Shown here piece after piece: positions 1 to 11,841 of a stretch of 64,000 bases of DNA; the first letter of the stretch is position 1; each line of letters opens with the position of its first letter. The notes under the pieces were generated by a model. It was not told the DNA's origin, did not search any database, and worked only from the letters and a program-made list of their open reading frames with translations. Both the position numbers and the translations under genes were made by a program. This stretch comes from Tipula vernalis. Lineage: Eukaryota > Arthropoda > Insecta > Diptera > Tipulidae. The stretch lies in assembly GCA_958295665.1 (NCBI GenBank), contig OY282558.1, positions 316,606,092-316,670,091 of the forward strand, given 5' to 3'.

Positions 1-331
1 GTTGATTTAGTCCATTTCAGCAAACTCCTTCAACTACACATATGGCCTGCCGGAGCATTGGTCCGAGAGTTTGTACCTCGTCCAAAAAACTTCAGACTTA
101 TCCTTATGGAATAATACCGTGATCTACCAATTTTAATAGTAACGTTTTCTATCGACCTAAACTTCATAATATTATTGCCACCATGTCATCAAAAAATTCC
201 AGCATCCAGTATATTACCAAAATAATAGCGGGATACCAATTTTACTCCTTTATTTTGTCTTATCACGTGGACATCGTTATTTTTACCTGGTTGATTTCAA
301 ACTGGAGGAATATTTTCCTTTATACTACAAC

Positions 332-510
332 GTTTTTCGTAGTGATCGCGATTTAAATATTAGAGAGATCCCTGGTAGTGCTGTGATCGTCGTCGTCAAT
401 TGCGACTATGGTGAGTCGATTTGGGAGTCTATATACCATTTGGTAGTACTTCAGACTTTTACCAAGGTCAATTCAATACTATTTTTAACAAATTTGAACC
501 TATTTTGGAC
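332..510 (+). pseudogene. LINE endonuclease domain fragment
   Basis: Frame 332-510 reads VFRSDRDLNIREIPGSAVIVVVN and on to a stop. This resembles the 'YR.DR......GGGVLIAV' block of LINE apurinic endonucleases, with the glycine run lost. It sits in the expected place upstream of the linker and RT pieces. Upstream, HVDIVIFTWLISNW resembles the '.D....TETWL' motif in another frame. Catalytic residues cannot be followed, so this is a relic. Confidence 0.55.
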
Positions 511-772
511 TTAGTTTTTCCATCTTGCGAATTTATCGACATATGGTAGAATCTTGTCCTTCAATTTCAATTCAATTTTAATTTTTCAATCTTTTAATTC
601 AATTTTAATTTTTAGATTATAATTTTTGTTATTTAATTGAGAGTGATTTTAAATTTGATCTTAGGAATGCTGATCTGGTGTCGCTAAACCACTTTTTTGA
701 TAATGTTGATTGGACAGCTTTATTTCACTTATTGGCCATTTCGGTTGCTGTTTCAAAGTTTTATAGTATTTT

Positions 773-1147
773 ATGACGAATGGTTTTGAATTTTTCGTTC
801 CAAAGGTTTTTGTGGGTTCAATGTATTCAGAATCATGGTTCAATCACCGCTTCAAAAACCTCACAAATCGTAAGTCTAGAGCATTTAAGAATTATAAGCG
901 TTCTAGGGATAATAACGACAAATCTAGATATCGTGATTTATGCAAAGTGTTTAAGTACCTCACCGATTTTCTTTACAAAATGTATGTTTTCCAGATCCAA
1001 AGTGAAATTTTGATTAATCCTAAACGGTTTTTTGCATTTATAAATAAAAAAAAAAATTCACGTGGCTATCCGCGGATTATGTCATGCAATAATGTTTCAT
1101 TCTCAGGTCCTCATGAAATATGTGACGCGTTTGCCAAATTTTTTTAG
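773..1147 (+). pseudogene. LINE ORF2 linker between endonuclease and reverse transcriptase
   Basis: This 124-codon open stretch is the best preserved part of the LINE. ESWFNHRFKNLTNRKSRAFKNYKRS matches the PWFN..LK.L...K....KKYK block, and RYRDLCKVFKYL...LYKMYVFQIQSEILINPKRFFAFINKKK matches the '..I..NPK.FW.F...K' block, found between the endonuclease and RT domains of jockey-like elements. GPHEICDAFAKFF just before the stop matches the 'a..FA.FF' signature before the RT. The annotated Met is arbitrary, because the original protein ran through from upstream. Confidence 0.75.
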
Positions 1148-1317
1148 GCCTCTTTTGATAACTCTGATATATCTAGCTTTTTAGGTATCATTGATGGTCG
1201 CTAAGTGTGCGCTTTCTTTGTCTGTACCATTACTTTATTTGTTTAATAAGAGTCTTTCAAGGGGAGTGTTTCCTGATATTTAAGAAAAACATTTATAGTT
1301 TCTATATTTAATCTCTT

Positions 1318-1810
1318 AGAAGGAGTGATATTGCATGCTACAGAGGCATCTCAATTCTCTCGGTTAAACCTAAGCTTTTTAAATCGTTAATAAAATCTAT
1401 AATTGAGATTCATATTATTAAACCTATAAGTGCGCGTCAACAATTATTAATTTGATGGTTTTTTGGGCCAATGTTTTCGAGACTGTTGGAAACCGTGCCA
1501 AGGTTGATGTTGTTTTCATAGATTTTTCGAAAGCTTTGATTGAGTTCGGATCCGATTTCTTTCCAATAAAATGGATAGCATCTTATCTGACATCAAGACA
1601 TCAATATGTGAGTATTTCGCAGGTCCGTTTCTTCGAATTTGTTATACCTTCTGGTGTTTTTCAAGGCAGCCCATGCCAGGTATGGGACCTTTACTGTTCA
1701 CTGTATTTATTGACGATATTGTTCAGTGCTTCAGGTTTTGTAAGTGTCCCTGGTATGCTGACGACTTAAAAATGTATGCTACAATTAATTCTTTAATTAA
1801 CACTGCGTAA
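1318..1810 (+). pseudogene. LINE reverse transcriptase fragments with YADD
   Basis: The reverse transcriptase core is split over three frames. RRSDIACYRGISILSVKPKLFKSL (from 1318) is the 'YR.ISLL....K..E' block. VDVVFIDFSKAL (about 1504-1540) is the palm 'D..KAFD' block with the second Asp lost. PSGVFQGSP and GMGPLLFTVFIDDIVQCF lead to YADDLKMY, with the catalytic YADD at 1754-1765. Active-site Asp codons are still present in the YADD box, but the frame is broken at least twice. Confidence 0.85.
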
Positions 1811-2199
1811 TTGTAAGACGAACTTGTTGTCTTTTGCGATTGGTCCGCTTAGATTAAGTTGCCCTTGAACATGTGTAAATGCAAAGTAATACCTTTTGGT
1901 CGATATAGGCCCCTTATTTATTATTTATTATCGAAAGTATTGAAAAATAATTTTTGATTTATGCATTACGTCGTTTTCCTAACTTGAACCATGGTTTTGT
2001 TCGTGAACCCTATATAAATCGTCTCGCGTTAATAAATTTACAAACTTTAGAAAGCAGACGCTTGCCCACCAAAATTACAAAGAAAAAGCGTTATTATGTT
2101 AGTTTGCCGTAGCTTTTCGGTGGTTTCGGCAATTAGATTTGAATTTCATCGAAATTCGAAGAGTTGGCCAACGAAAAATAATTCGTTCTTCCTAAGGTG

Positions 2200-3440
2200 C
2201 TGTCTAACGTTTACAGAAAAAATTGAATATCAATATTTTTTGAAAGGACTGAAATGTTGAACAAAAGTATCGATGTACTTTTTATTTGCAAAAAAACCGA
2301 AAAAAGTACTAAAGGATCAACTTTTTCATCCCTGCTCATCAGGTAGCTACGACCAAACTACAATAATACGATTCTAACTTCATACATTACGTATGAGGCA
2401 AGAACGCCATAACTTAGCGAATTATAAAATTCACCAAATAAAAAAATTCAAGGACACACTTTGTATTGACCTCGGGTTAAAGTAGGGGGGGGGGGGCTAG
2501 GGGGATTTTTATATTTCTACATTTTTCTGGTAGATATATTTATAAATGATTTGCCTCTTCATTTTTTCTGATTAACTAGTCGAAATGGTTGGGAATGCTA
2601 TTATTGTTAATATATTTTGTCTATAAAAAGCCGAAAGAATTTATTGATTTGATACAGGCAAACTTTCTGTTTCTAAAAATATTTTAGCTGGAGAGCTAAA
2701 TATTTGATTGCCCTAATTCGTCCAGCTAAATATTTAACCGAATACCAAAATTTCTATGTAAAAAAAATGTAATCAACATGCATTGAATTGTATTTTGAAA
2801 CAAACGAAATTTCATAAAAGAAGAAAGGAGGGGTAATATTATTAAACTGAAGAGCTTTTAAATTAAAAACATTATTAAATTTCACTTACACACGTTTAAC
2901 CAATGACGGATCGCAAACAAAAAAATTACAACACTCAAAATTCTAACGACTTTGAAGAACGTCGAGAAAAACCAGTGTCACCTAAAGATAATAGAAATCT
3001 AATAATACGTCACATATTTTAGTCTGCGTTTTTAGTGCAGTACACATTTTCCAGACTTAAAAATTGTGTTTTTTAACTTAAAGCTTTTTAATCAAAAAAG
3101 CACAATTATTATAAAAATTGTGTATATTTAGAAGCTTTCTACACATGTAAATCTTTAACAATAATGTACAACAATAATTGTTACGCTAGGTATATTCGTG
3201 GGGCCTTTTATTATTATTTATAAGTTAAAATTGTTTAACTTGCTGATATTTTTGAACTCACTCGTAAATTGGAAGTTGTTAAACCTAAAGATTTTTCTAG
3301 CAACATTTTAGTCATTGGTAGTTGACAAATGATTAAATTTAAAGTATTTTAAAGGATGGGATGTAATATTGGTTGACGTTGTTTTTCAATATTAATAGGT
3401 CTCCATAAACCACCCAAATTTTCTGATAACAAATTAAGGG
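2200..3440. other. Unassigned intron DNA with a G12 run
   Basis: No coding or repeat structure is evident apart from a run of 12 G at 2485-2496 followed by CTAGGGG. The 3' end of the LINE relic may lie here but shows no clear tail. Confidence 0.5.
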
Positions 3441-3443
3441 GTT

Positions 3444-3627
3444 CAGTACGTATAATTCCGTATTCTAAAAGGCCGTTAACAAAATCCCGTTTTCGAAATG
3501 CTATGTGATAATTTTTTCAGAAGGAAATTATCACAAACTTGTTGTTCTGGAGATTTTTGAAAACGGGATTTTTACGATCTTACGAATGTGGCACTTTTTG
3601 GATTTTGGAATACGAGCATGTGTACCG
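3444..3627. mobile_element. Foldback MITE
   Basis: A nested imperfect palindrome. The outer arms are 3444-3470 (CAGTACGT...TATTCTAAAA) and 3603-3627 (TTTTGGAATACG...GTACCG). The inner arms AAAATCCCGTTTTCGAAA (3481-3498) and TTTTGAAAACGGGATTTTT (about 3555-3573) pair well. The centre is GTGATAATT/AATTATCAC (3505-3534). The three nested pairs indicate a short non-autonomous DNA element about 184 bp long. Superfamily and target duplication are not clear. Confidence 0.7.
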
Positions 3628-3769
3628 ATCTACAAATTGAATAATCACTAGTGACATATACGAGCGTCAATTTGGACAACGATCAATTTTATCTGTTCAG
3701 CTCTACAGCACCGCATATTATACTTAATCATGATTTACCATTGCTCTCGATTTAACAACATGAAACCAT

Positions 3770-5530
3770 AATTAAGGATGAGAAGCAAAAAAAAAAACAG
3801 TTAATGACCTACTCTAATCAGGTGATTAAGTAAAAAAAAAAAAGAAATCCTGTAATTCGGACAAAGCAAACTATTCATTTTCTTCTGGTACATAATATAT
3901 CGAGTAAACATACATATTAACAAAGGTAAAAAACAGAGAATTCTGAAAATTTTTCGTTTGTTAGTGCGGGGACGGAAAATAAATTGAGAATGGAAATGAT
4001 AATGATAAAAATGAATTTACAATAATACAATAATAATGATGACTTCAACAACAAATCTATGATGTATTTAATCAAAGCATTGTGTTAGACTTTTTATTTT
4101 ATTATTATTATTATTTATATTCTTATCTTTTTGTACATTTTCTTTTATTTGTGGAAATGAAATGTAAGAAAAAACTACAAAAAAAAAAAAAAATGGAAAA
4201 TTCTTTTGTCACACAGAAAAGAATAGAAATAAAATCTACTGTAAGATTTCTTTTTTTTTTGTTAAGCAGAATTTCTGTTTCTTTTTCTGATATGCTCGTC
4301 GCATTTATATATATTTTATGTACCAAGAATGAGTGGTTCTGTTTCATTTATTTTTTGTGTGTATTTTGAAATGAAGAAAAATTGAATCGAAAATAAAAGC
4401 AAAGAAAAGTATAATATTGTGTATACATATATGCGAAGAGGAAGGTGCGGTTTTGGGTGGCATTATTAATATTATTACTGCGTTTATAGTTTGCCTGTAC
4501 ATATTTATTCTTGATTTAGTATATTCCGTATACAATCGGGACAAATCAATTGATCACACCATATAATGTTACAATTGCAAGCTTTATAACATTTATATCG
4601 TCCTTGTAAATTGTACCGAACCAACTTTTATGTAGATACACATATTAATTGCTACTTGATTCTTTTAAAAAAATGTTGTTTATTTTAAACGCAGAGTTCC
4701 TTTTTTGAAATATATAAATTACATCCTTTAATAAAAACTTCGTCATGAATATATTAATGTCTCAAGATATGTAATAAAAATAAAAATCTCGCCTATCATC
4801 AATTAACTATCCACAATTACATTGTATACGTAAGTAGTATATAAATATAAAAGTCCCGAAACAACTATAGGACATACAAGAACTGGAAAATGTATAAATA
4901 AAAGAAAATCAACATTAAATTAGAAAATAGCGTGAGTTGAAAAAAAAAATTGTATTATTTCAAGAACAAAAATAAAATAAGAGATTGAGATGTAAAGCAA
5001 AATTGATTACAGCCATTAGTTACATGCTGTATATGTGCAATGGGAATCATCAATTTTTCAATTTTTTTTTTTATTTCTACTTCATTCAAACTTCTTTCTT
5101 TTGTATTTCGAAAAAACAACAACAAAGAAACGGAGAAGAAACCGTTTTTCTTTTTGTATTCTTTTCAATTTACTTTTTGTTTGTGTCGTCTGTCTTTTAT
5201 TGTTTTTTTATTTACCTTAATTTCAGTATAATATATAGATGTACACATATTACTTACTCGTATATCTGTTTACATATTTTGGGCTACTTATTGTTGATCT
5301 ATTTTTTTTGCCTGGCACGGGCATAATTCGTGAATTAATGAATGAAAAATAAACGAATTTGATTCGAATGCATTGTGCCATGTATAATCTACACCGTCTA
5401 CTCATATTGTCTACACCATTGTTTACACTACTATTGTATACGCCATTCGAGTTTATGAAATTTTGCCATAACATAAATTGTTTATGCCCAAAATTTGCTG
5501 AACTCCATTTTAAATTTTGAGTTTTTTTTC
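3770..5530. other. Transposon-free low-complexity intron island
   Basis: Rich in A and T homopolymers of 8 or more, ATT triplet runs (4103-4120), and TATA/TACA alternations. The short open frames here (lysine, phenylalanine, tyrosine strings) are composition artefacts. No transposon is recognisable. The texture resembles the 17.4, 30.3, 42.7 and 60.6 kb islands. Confidence 0.5.
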
Positions 5531-5763
5531 AAATTTGGTATTGCTACATTAAAATAGAAATTATATTAATTTAGCACTTAAGTGCAGTAACATACTAATT
5601 GAAGAAAGTTTCAGTTGTATTCACTTTAAAACGTCAGATTATATTGCAATGTAGTTAATGAAAAAATGGTGGAACTTTGTTTTATTAACTACATACCTAC
5701 CAAAATGTAATATTTTTAAAATTTCAAGGAAAAACATTTTATTTGAAAAAATCAAAAATTATG

Positions 5764-5971
5764 TACACCTGTCCCTCGATTAACACGGTACTTGATTAAC
5801 ACGGTCAACGAATTGAGACAAAGTCTTGATTAACACGCACAGAAGTTTCGCCGCGTTAATCAAGTACCGTGTTAATCGAGGGACAGGTGTATTAGTCGCG
5901 ATTAATACGGTTTTGAGTTACACGGTAATTTGGCAAAACGTTATTATCGTGTTAATCGAGGGACAGGTGTA
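5764..5971. mobile_element. Palindromic pogo/Tigger-like MITE
   Basis: The left end TACACCTGTCCCTCGATTAA continues into CACGGTACTTGATTAACACGG (to 5804). It is mirrored almost perfectly by 5851-5891 (CCGCGTTAATCAAGTACCGTG... GAGGGACAGGTGTA). A further terminal copy, CGTGTTAATCGAGGGACAGG and TGTA, ends at 5971. The ends are flanked by TA, as for Tc1/mariner/pogo insertions, and the CCCTCGATTAACACGG wording is of the pogo/Tigger type. The extra right terminus suggests either a longer element with an internal palindrome or two overlapping copies. Confidence 0.8.
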
Positions 5972-6021
5972 TTTATGATTTCTTAATTCATTTCAAGAGA
6001 TAATAATTGTAGTATATCTTC

Positions 6022-7372
6022 AGTCATCGAAATTCATTTCGTTGGCAATCCGTAGCAAATAGTAGAAATAAACCAATTTTTCAGATCGCTCAAAATTTAA
6101 CCTGTTACGGTCTGGTGAATGCACATGTGCCCAACTATAAAATCGCCTCTAGATTTGCGCTGAACAGGCGGGAATCAGCCATAGCTTTTTAGCTAATTTC
6201 GATAAAATTGGCTGTTTCATTTCAGCCATATTCCAACAGACTCCTGGTTTTTTAATATTTTTTTCATACAGTTTATTAAAATAGGATTTGTGCTCTTTAA
6301 AATTATCCCATTCCTCTAACCCATTTCCATTGAGAAGTTTAAATGAAAATAATAAGTCACTAAAGCATAAATATTGATGGCTTTCTTCTTTCGGGTACCC
6401 AAAATTTGATCAAACCCTTCAGGCAGTTTCATATCAAGCCACAGATTTAAAGCATCCCCAGCAAAAAAGTCCCTAGGAGTGGGATTTATGAACAAGCGTA
6501 TACACGGGATCAAATATTCTTATGTAACCATTTACGTTTTCTACAAAATCGTCGTCAAATAGGAGCTTGCTCACAGTTTGCTTTACCTTTTTCAATTTTT
6601 TATCGGCTGCAATTATTTTCATGTAATTCAAATTCAAAATCAGGCAACGATAGGAATTCCTAAACGAGCACCACCGAGTATCGCATGGTAGCTTGACTCT
6701 GGTTCCACCTTTTTCCATACGATATCTCTCAAAATTCGGTGGTTTAAACTCTTTTAAAATAAAAGCAACTTTATCCATTATAGTTTTATTTATTGATTCT
6801 AAGACCGTCTCTGAGATCTTCTCGGCGGTTTCCGATTCTTCTGTTAGATCTCTAGCATGAAGGTAAGCCTGCTCGCCATTCCCGTCGTGACTCATTGTAA
6901 CTATCTTTTTAGTATTATTGCAAGAATTTGGCCATCCATCGACTGATTTGGCTTCTGTAATGCATTTGCTCTCTTAAGCAACGTAGTAGATAGAAGTTTT
7001 CTTCCGGGGACTTTCTCAGTATGAGCTGGGCGAATTTGTTTAATAAAATGTTTAAAATGAATCGACTCAACAATTCTTAACGGTAAATTGCAGCCATATA
7101 CAAATTTCGCAAGGGCATCGATTATGTTAATTCTCATCTTTATTACTTAGTCCGTCTGTAAAATTTACCTTAGAGATGTTTTGTTTCGGAAGATCATTTT
7201 TTCGCCGTGGAATTATAGGAGATTTTAACTTCAAGATCGGTATCGGTGAACGTTGGTAACACCTGCTGGAACTAAGAAGCGTGGGTGAAGGAATATCGTC
7301 CGTTGCTTGTGTTAACTCGCAGATTAAAGTTGACCTGAGATCAAAAAATATGTTGGACGATGATGATGTCAA
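6022..7372 (-). pseudogene. hAT-superfamily transposase pseudogene
   Basis: Read on the minus strand, blocks follow the order of hAT transposases. DALAKFVYGCNLPLRIVESIHFKHFI...RPAHTEKVPGRKLL (7137-6901) is the N-terminal 'F...P..vv....F' region. KLPCDTRWCSFRNSYRCLILN (about 6730-6640) is the central 'TRWcS...s' box. RDFFAGDALNLWLDMKLPEG (about 6475-6410) is in a shifted frame. PILSKLAKKLWLIPACSAQI (one stop) HSPDRNRLNFERSEKLVYFYYLLR (6240-6040) is the C-terminal hAT dimerisation domain. Several frameshifts and an internal stop make it non-functional. The whole DDE core cannot be traced. Terminal inverted repeats were not found. Confidence 0.85.
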
Positions 7373-7399
7373 AATTAAAGCAGGTAAAATAATCAGATC

Positions 7400-8280
7400 A
7401 TCAACGATTTGGCCAATACAAATATATATACATTTTACCTGTGTCCCTGTAGACGTTTTTCTGCAGTATTTTGCACTTGTTTATTGCAAACATTACACAA
7501 GGCCACGTATTTATTATTAATTTTATTTTTTTATTATTAGTTTGTCAAAATTTTTATTATTAGGTCATGCCGGCATAATTTTAAAACTGTTTTTCGGATA
7601 ATGCGTATCAGATTTACAGTATTCTCTTCTCACGCACAAGACACAATCAACAATATCCAAATAACAGAATGCTAAAGCGGACATTCACTGTCAATTATTT
7701 TTCGAGCTGAATGAATGCCAGGTCATACACACTCGCTCGGTTTTTTTGGCAATTTAATGAAATGATATCACACAATGTTTTTAGTACTATTTGATTATAG
7801 AAAGGCTCATTATGTTTAAATATCTACCTACATCATTTTCGCAAAGTCCTCACAATAGTCGACATTTACCATAAAGTTTACACCATAGTCGACACCAAAA
7901 CCAAAGATTACGCTTTGTCGACATAACGCGTAGAGGAACAACGCTGAATATTTCACAATTTGAAACAAAATCCGAGATTTCTCTTTTTAAGTTTAATACA
8001 AAATTTCCTATCGAAATTCTTGAGATTTTATTTTTGAGATTGATGACGGCAAGATTTTTATAAAATATACAAACTAAACTTTATAATATTTTAAAAATTG
8101 AGAATTTTAAAAAATTTGAAGCATTTCCGAATGAAATTAATTGTTGAAACTTTCAAATGTTAGCTCCTCGTAAAATCTATCTGGAAAATACGGATAACTT
8201 AATGTTTGAATTTTATAAGTAAACCAAATATAAAATATACATGGCTGAAACATCACGAGGTGACCAAACGTTGGGTTCTG
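7400..8280. other. Unassigned intron DNA
   Basis: I see no coding, RNA or repeat structure here. It probably includes the 5' flank of the hAT relic, but no terminus can be named. Confidence 0.4.
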
Positions 8281-9080
8281 AAAATTAACTCAAATCCCAA
8301 AACAATCTCTAACTGAACGGTTGAATGAATCCCAACTCAAACCCAATTGAACTTCAACCACCCAAATCAACCTGAATTCGAACCACAAAGTCAGCCCTCA
8401 ACTCAACCACAAACTTAATCCCTAAACGAACACGGTCCAAAAACTGAATGTGTCTATGAACTGAAGCCTCAACATAACCCATAACTCAACGAAAAGCTAT
8501 ATTCTTACATGAACGCAACTCAAAACACCTCCAGCCAACTTCCAACTCAATTCTTAACACAACCCCAAATAAATTACCAATTTAATCCCTGACTCCTACG
8601 CCCTCAATCACAACTGAACTCCAACTCAACATCAACCAACCCCAGTCCAACCTAAACTCAACTCTGCAACCAGCCCTTAAATCAACCTCTAACTTACGCC
8701 CAACTCAACTTTAAACGTCTTAAAATTACATGCGTACATGAACCTAGCTCAAGCTATCTCTAATTCATTCGAAAATTCAACAAACAAACAAATAAATCCC
8801 CAGCAAAACTGCTCATTTTACCTTAACCCAACCCCAAATCAAATCAAACTCAACTCCACTTCAACCCTCAAATGGAGCCCAACTCAATCCTCAATTCAAC
8901 CGCAAACCCACAGCCCAACTCAAACCTCAAACTAGCATGTATAAAAAATTATTCAACTGCTTACTAAACAATAATTCAATTTCAACTGAACTCCAACTTA
9001 ATCTGTAAATTGATCACGCATTTAACCTTCAACTCAATCCCAAATTAAACGAACGCCCAACTCAATTTTTAAACCAGCAT
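8280..9080. repeat. A/C-rich, G-poor cryptic repeat (CAACTCAA-type)
   Basis: About 800 bases are dominated by variants of CAACTCAACC/CCAACTCAA, with almost no G on the plus strand. The unit is irregular (roughly 10-14 bases) and interrupted. The phrases GCATGTATAAAAAATTA and GCATATATAAAAAATTG recur near 8935 and 9076. It is open for 65 codons at 8738-8935 only because stop codons are rare in this composition. Confidence 0.75.
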
Positions 9081-9099
9081 ATATAAAAAATTGGAAAAA

Positions 9100-11080
9100 T
9101 TTATAAAAACAAGTAACTTTTGGGTCAATTCGTATTCACTTGACCAAAGGTTTCCGAAAGTTTTTCGGTTCTCCACCTTCACCATAAAAACAGATTAGCG
9201 AAAAAATCCAAAACAGGCAGGCTGTTCTTGAGATACTATGGGTACAGACATCCAGAAATTTAGACGTGCGGACTTCTTTTTATTTACATTTTCGGATTCA
9301 GGGACTTTTAAAATGTTGAGTAAAGTGGTTTTCGGCCATCACAATTGTTGGTCATTGTTTCTTCCAATTTGGACATTTTTTATCAATAACTGGACAAAAC
9401 TATCATATTCTTACAACTTCTTCATCTAATTCAAATTTGATTGGTCTATCGTCCGAACATGAACATTTTTGATCATCCGTTGCTTTCTGAATTCATTTAG
9501 ATGTTCTAAAACTCCAAAATATCATTATTCTTCAAATCTCAGAACTTAGAAAAAATTAAAACAAATTTAATGTTTATTCTAATTTGAGGAAGTCTTTTCC
9601 TTAAATTCCCAAATTAAAGTTTTCAGCAGATTTTAAGATTCGTAAAAAAAATTTAATTCATCATAAAATTTAATACTGAAATTTGTTAAATTCTTGTGTA
9701 TCCATCAGTTTGGATGATCTTCATAAATCAGCTGAAATTCTGATGCAGTATTTAGTTAAAATTTGTTTTATTGTATAATTCGCAATTTAAACAGAAAAGA
9801 AAAAGACGAAGTAATGTCAAACACAGCACTTTTTTTATTAGCCAGACCCGCAGAAGCCTTTTCAGGAAATATTCCATTTAACATGACATTTTTTTGTTAA
9901 GACTCTGCACCTACAGTTGCAATAACCTGTTGCAATAACCCCCTAATCTTCTTATTTAGTGTGACGAAAGCTTTTTTTTTTTTTTAAAAAGGTCGACGCG
10001 TAAAAAGCTTCACCTATTTGAAAATTAACGTTGATTGGCCTCTTAGTTCAAATCGATTGTTCCATTTTAGCAAACAAAGCCATTTTACAAACCGTTCGGT
10101 TCAGCATCCACCTCACACTTGAGGTTGGCTCAAACTAGGGAGCGTACCCTCTTTTGCTTAATATTGTTACAATAATTCGGCGCAGGTACTAGTAATATTC
10201 AAGCGTATGCGGTTCTTACTGTTATAAGAGTAGTTAATTGTTTATATATTAGATTAAAAAATCGCTTTAGATAATTCGTTGTATGTTTCTGTGTTAAAGA
10301 ATTTAGTTCAAAATGAAAAAAAAATTTCGAAATTCGCCAAATAATTTTGATTCGTTCAGTTCGTTAAATTCTAGGGATAAAAATAAGTTTTCAAATTGAA
10401 ATTGTCACGTGGTTTTAGGACTTCGAAATTCGAAAGTTTATTTTTCCGTTCGAATTGCTTTAGAATTTTATATTAACTTTCCAGCAATTGCTTTGCTGTT
10501 TGGAAGCAATAATCGTCAAATTTCGATTATTTTCTATAGTAACTAAGTGCGTAAGTGAACATGGAGAGACAAGACAATAGTGTCGTGATTTTATAATCCG
10601 TTAATTTTTCTGATTCATCCCAATAATAAATACGCAAATAAGGTAGTCGACATCCTCAGGTCGTTCATTAATTAACTTAAAATCTCCGATATCTTTGGCA
10701 TCCACTTCTTAATATTTTCGTCCACTCCGGATTTCAAATGTGCATTTGCTTTTCCATCTACACCAGTAACTCAATTTGCGACGATTCAATTTGTCGCCTA
10801 AATTGGACTCTGTTTAATTACCGTCCAGTCAATATTCAGGTTCTTAATGAACTTGATAATACTGCCACCCGGTACGTGATACATACTATCTGGGCTTATT
10901 GCACTCCCTCCTAGATGCATTTACTACAGCATGTAGTTCCACTAGAAAGACCGTAGCATTGAAACCCAAGGACTTCGAGATGGCTATCCCACTCCCGTAT
11001 ACGCGAAAGTATACATGCATTGATCGATTCTTTATTATTAAAAGAGATAAAGACAAAATTTTGCTATATCTGCCAATTCG
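9100..11080. other. Unassigned intron DNA
   Basis: No convincing gene or element is visible. T11-13 runs occur near 9970. The part from about 10640 may belong to the pogo-like element that follows, but no protein motif supports it. Confidence 0.35.
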
Positions 11081-11086
11081 ATAAAA

Positions 11087-11841
11087 ATGTGGAGAACGAT
11101 AAGTGCTGCCTTGTTAATAAAACAGAGTCATTTCTTTCAATTTGAAGTGATCTTCAAATTTCCGACAAAATCACATTATGCAAGATTCCAAGAGAAAACC
11201 ATAACCTTATATGCGGACGTCGAAAAGAATTATGTATTGGTGGACTTTGATAATATGGTAAATAAGAATGAAACGTTTGCAGCTAGTGAAAGTTGGTTTG
11301 AGCTATTCAAATGTCGGACCTCCACAAGATAAAATTAAAAGATGAAGCGGCCAGTGTCGATAATGTTGCTGCTGAATGTTGCCCCACAGAATTAAAAGCT
11401 ATATTCTGTGTTCAAAATTGATTAGACAGGCTTGTTTTGGAAAAGACTACCAAGCAGAACTTATGCATATTTCGACGACAGAAAGATCGACATCGTTACT
11501 TAAAGCCAGAAAGAAAAGATTTAGCTTCTTCTCAAAGGGGAAATGCATAAAGTTCAAAATTCAACCACTTCTAATCTACGAGTACAAAAATCCCAGAGGA
11601 ATGAGAACAAGGCTCGGATAACAGCCCTAATCAAAAATTTAATGAAAACTTGTGCTACTCCCGAAAACAAAACTTATTGTACACAATAAAACTTATATTG
11701 GTACGATTTATATTTATATTTTTCCCAACCAACACCACCTCAGTGATAACCCCAAGATGTGATTTCGACGTAGGGACATTCAAACAGCTCCTTAAATTTA
11801 TTAATTACCCAAACAAAAATAAAATGGCAGACTTTTGTTAA
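11087..11841 (+). pseudogene. pogo/Tigger-family transposase pseudogene
   Basis: Plus-strand fragments follow a Tigger-like transposase. ETFAASESWFELFK (11270-11312) matches the '..F.AS.GW...FK.R' end of the CENP-B-type DNA-binding region. KLKDEAASVDNVAAE (about 11335-11378, another frame) matches 'GEAASAD..AAE'. CFGKDYQAELMHIS... (11430 on) aligns with the 'GLFWK..P..TYI..EE' DDE block. KFKIQPLLIYEYKNPRGM (11550-11605) matches 'K.KPLLVYHSENPRAL'. The frame changes at least twice and the block with the last acidic residues is lost or unrecognisable. It could be a source of the pogo-like MITE at 5.8 kb, but shared termini were not seen. Confidence 0.75.

Larger units (their letters stand above)
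150..2200 (+). mobile_element. Jockey-like non-LTR retrotransposon (LINE) relic
   Basis: A degraded LINE ORF2 can be followed in order across changing frames. An apurinic-endonuclease-like piece (HVDIVIFTWLISNW, then FRSDRDLNIREIPGSAVIVVVN) lies at about 265-510. A linker region is at 773-1147. The start of the reverse transcriptase (NKSLSRGVFPDI, then RRSDIACYRGISILSVKPKLF) is at about 1240-1455. The palm (VFIDFSKA; GMGPLLFTVFIDDI; YADDLKMY) is at about 1510-1800. A C-terminal stretch (GFVREPYINRLALINLQTLE) is at about 1995-2060. Motif order and wording are those of jockey/CR1-clade LINEs. Many stops and frameshifts show that it is dead. Both ends are unclear; the 5' part may reach the left edge. 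Confidence 0.85.

Noticed and set aside
2485..2504. G12-CTAG-G4 run as a G-quadruplex
   Set aside because: It is a single homopolymer plus one short run, with no four separated tracts of comparable length and no functional context; most likely a slippage tract.
4082..5326. Several open frames of 60-113 codons on both strands
   Set aside because: They encode strings of Phe, Tyr, Lys, Leu and Ile that follow homopolymer runs; composition artefacts with no domain or conserved pattern.
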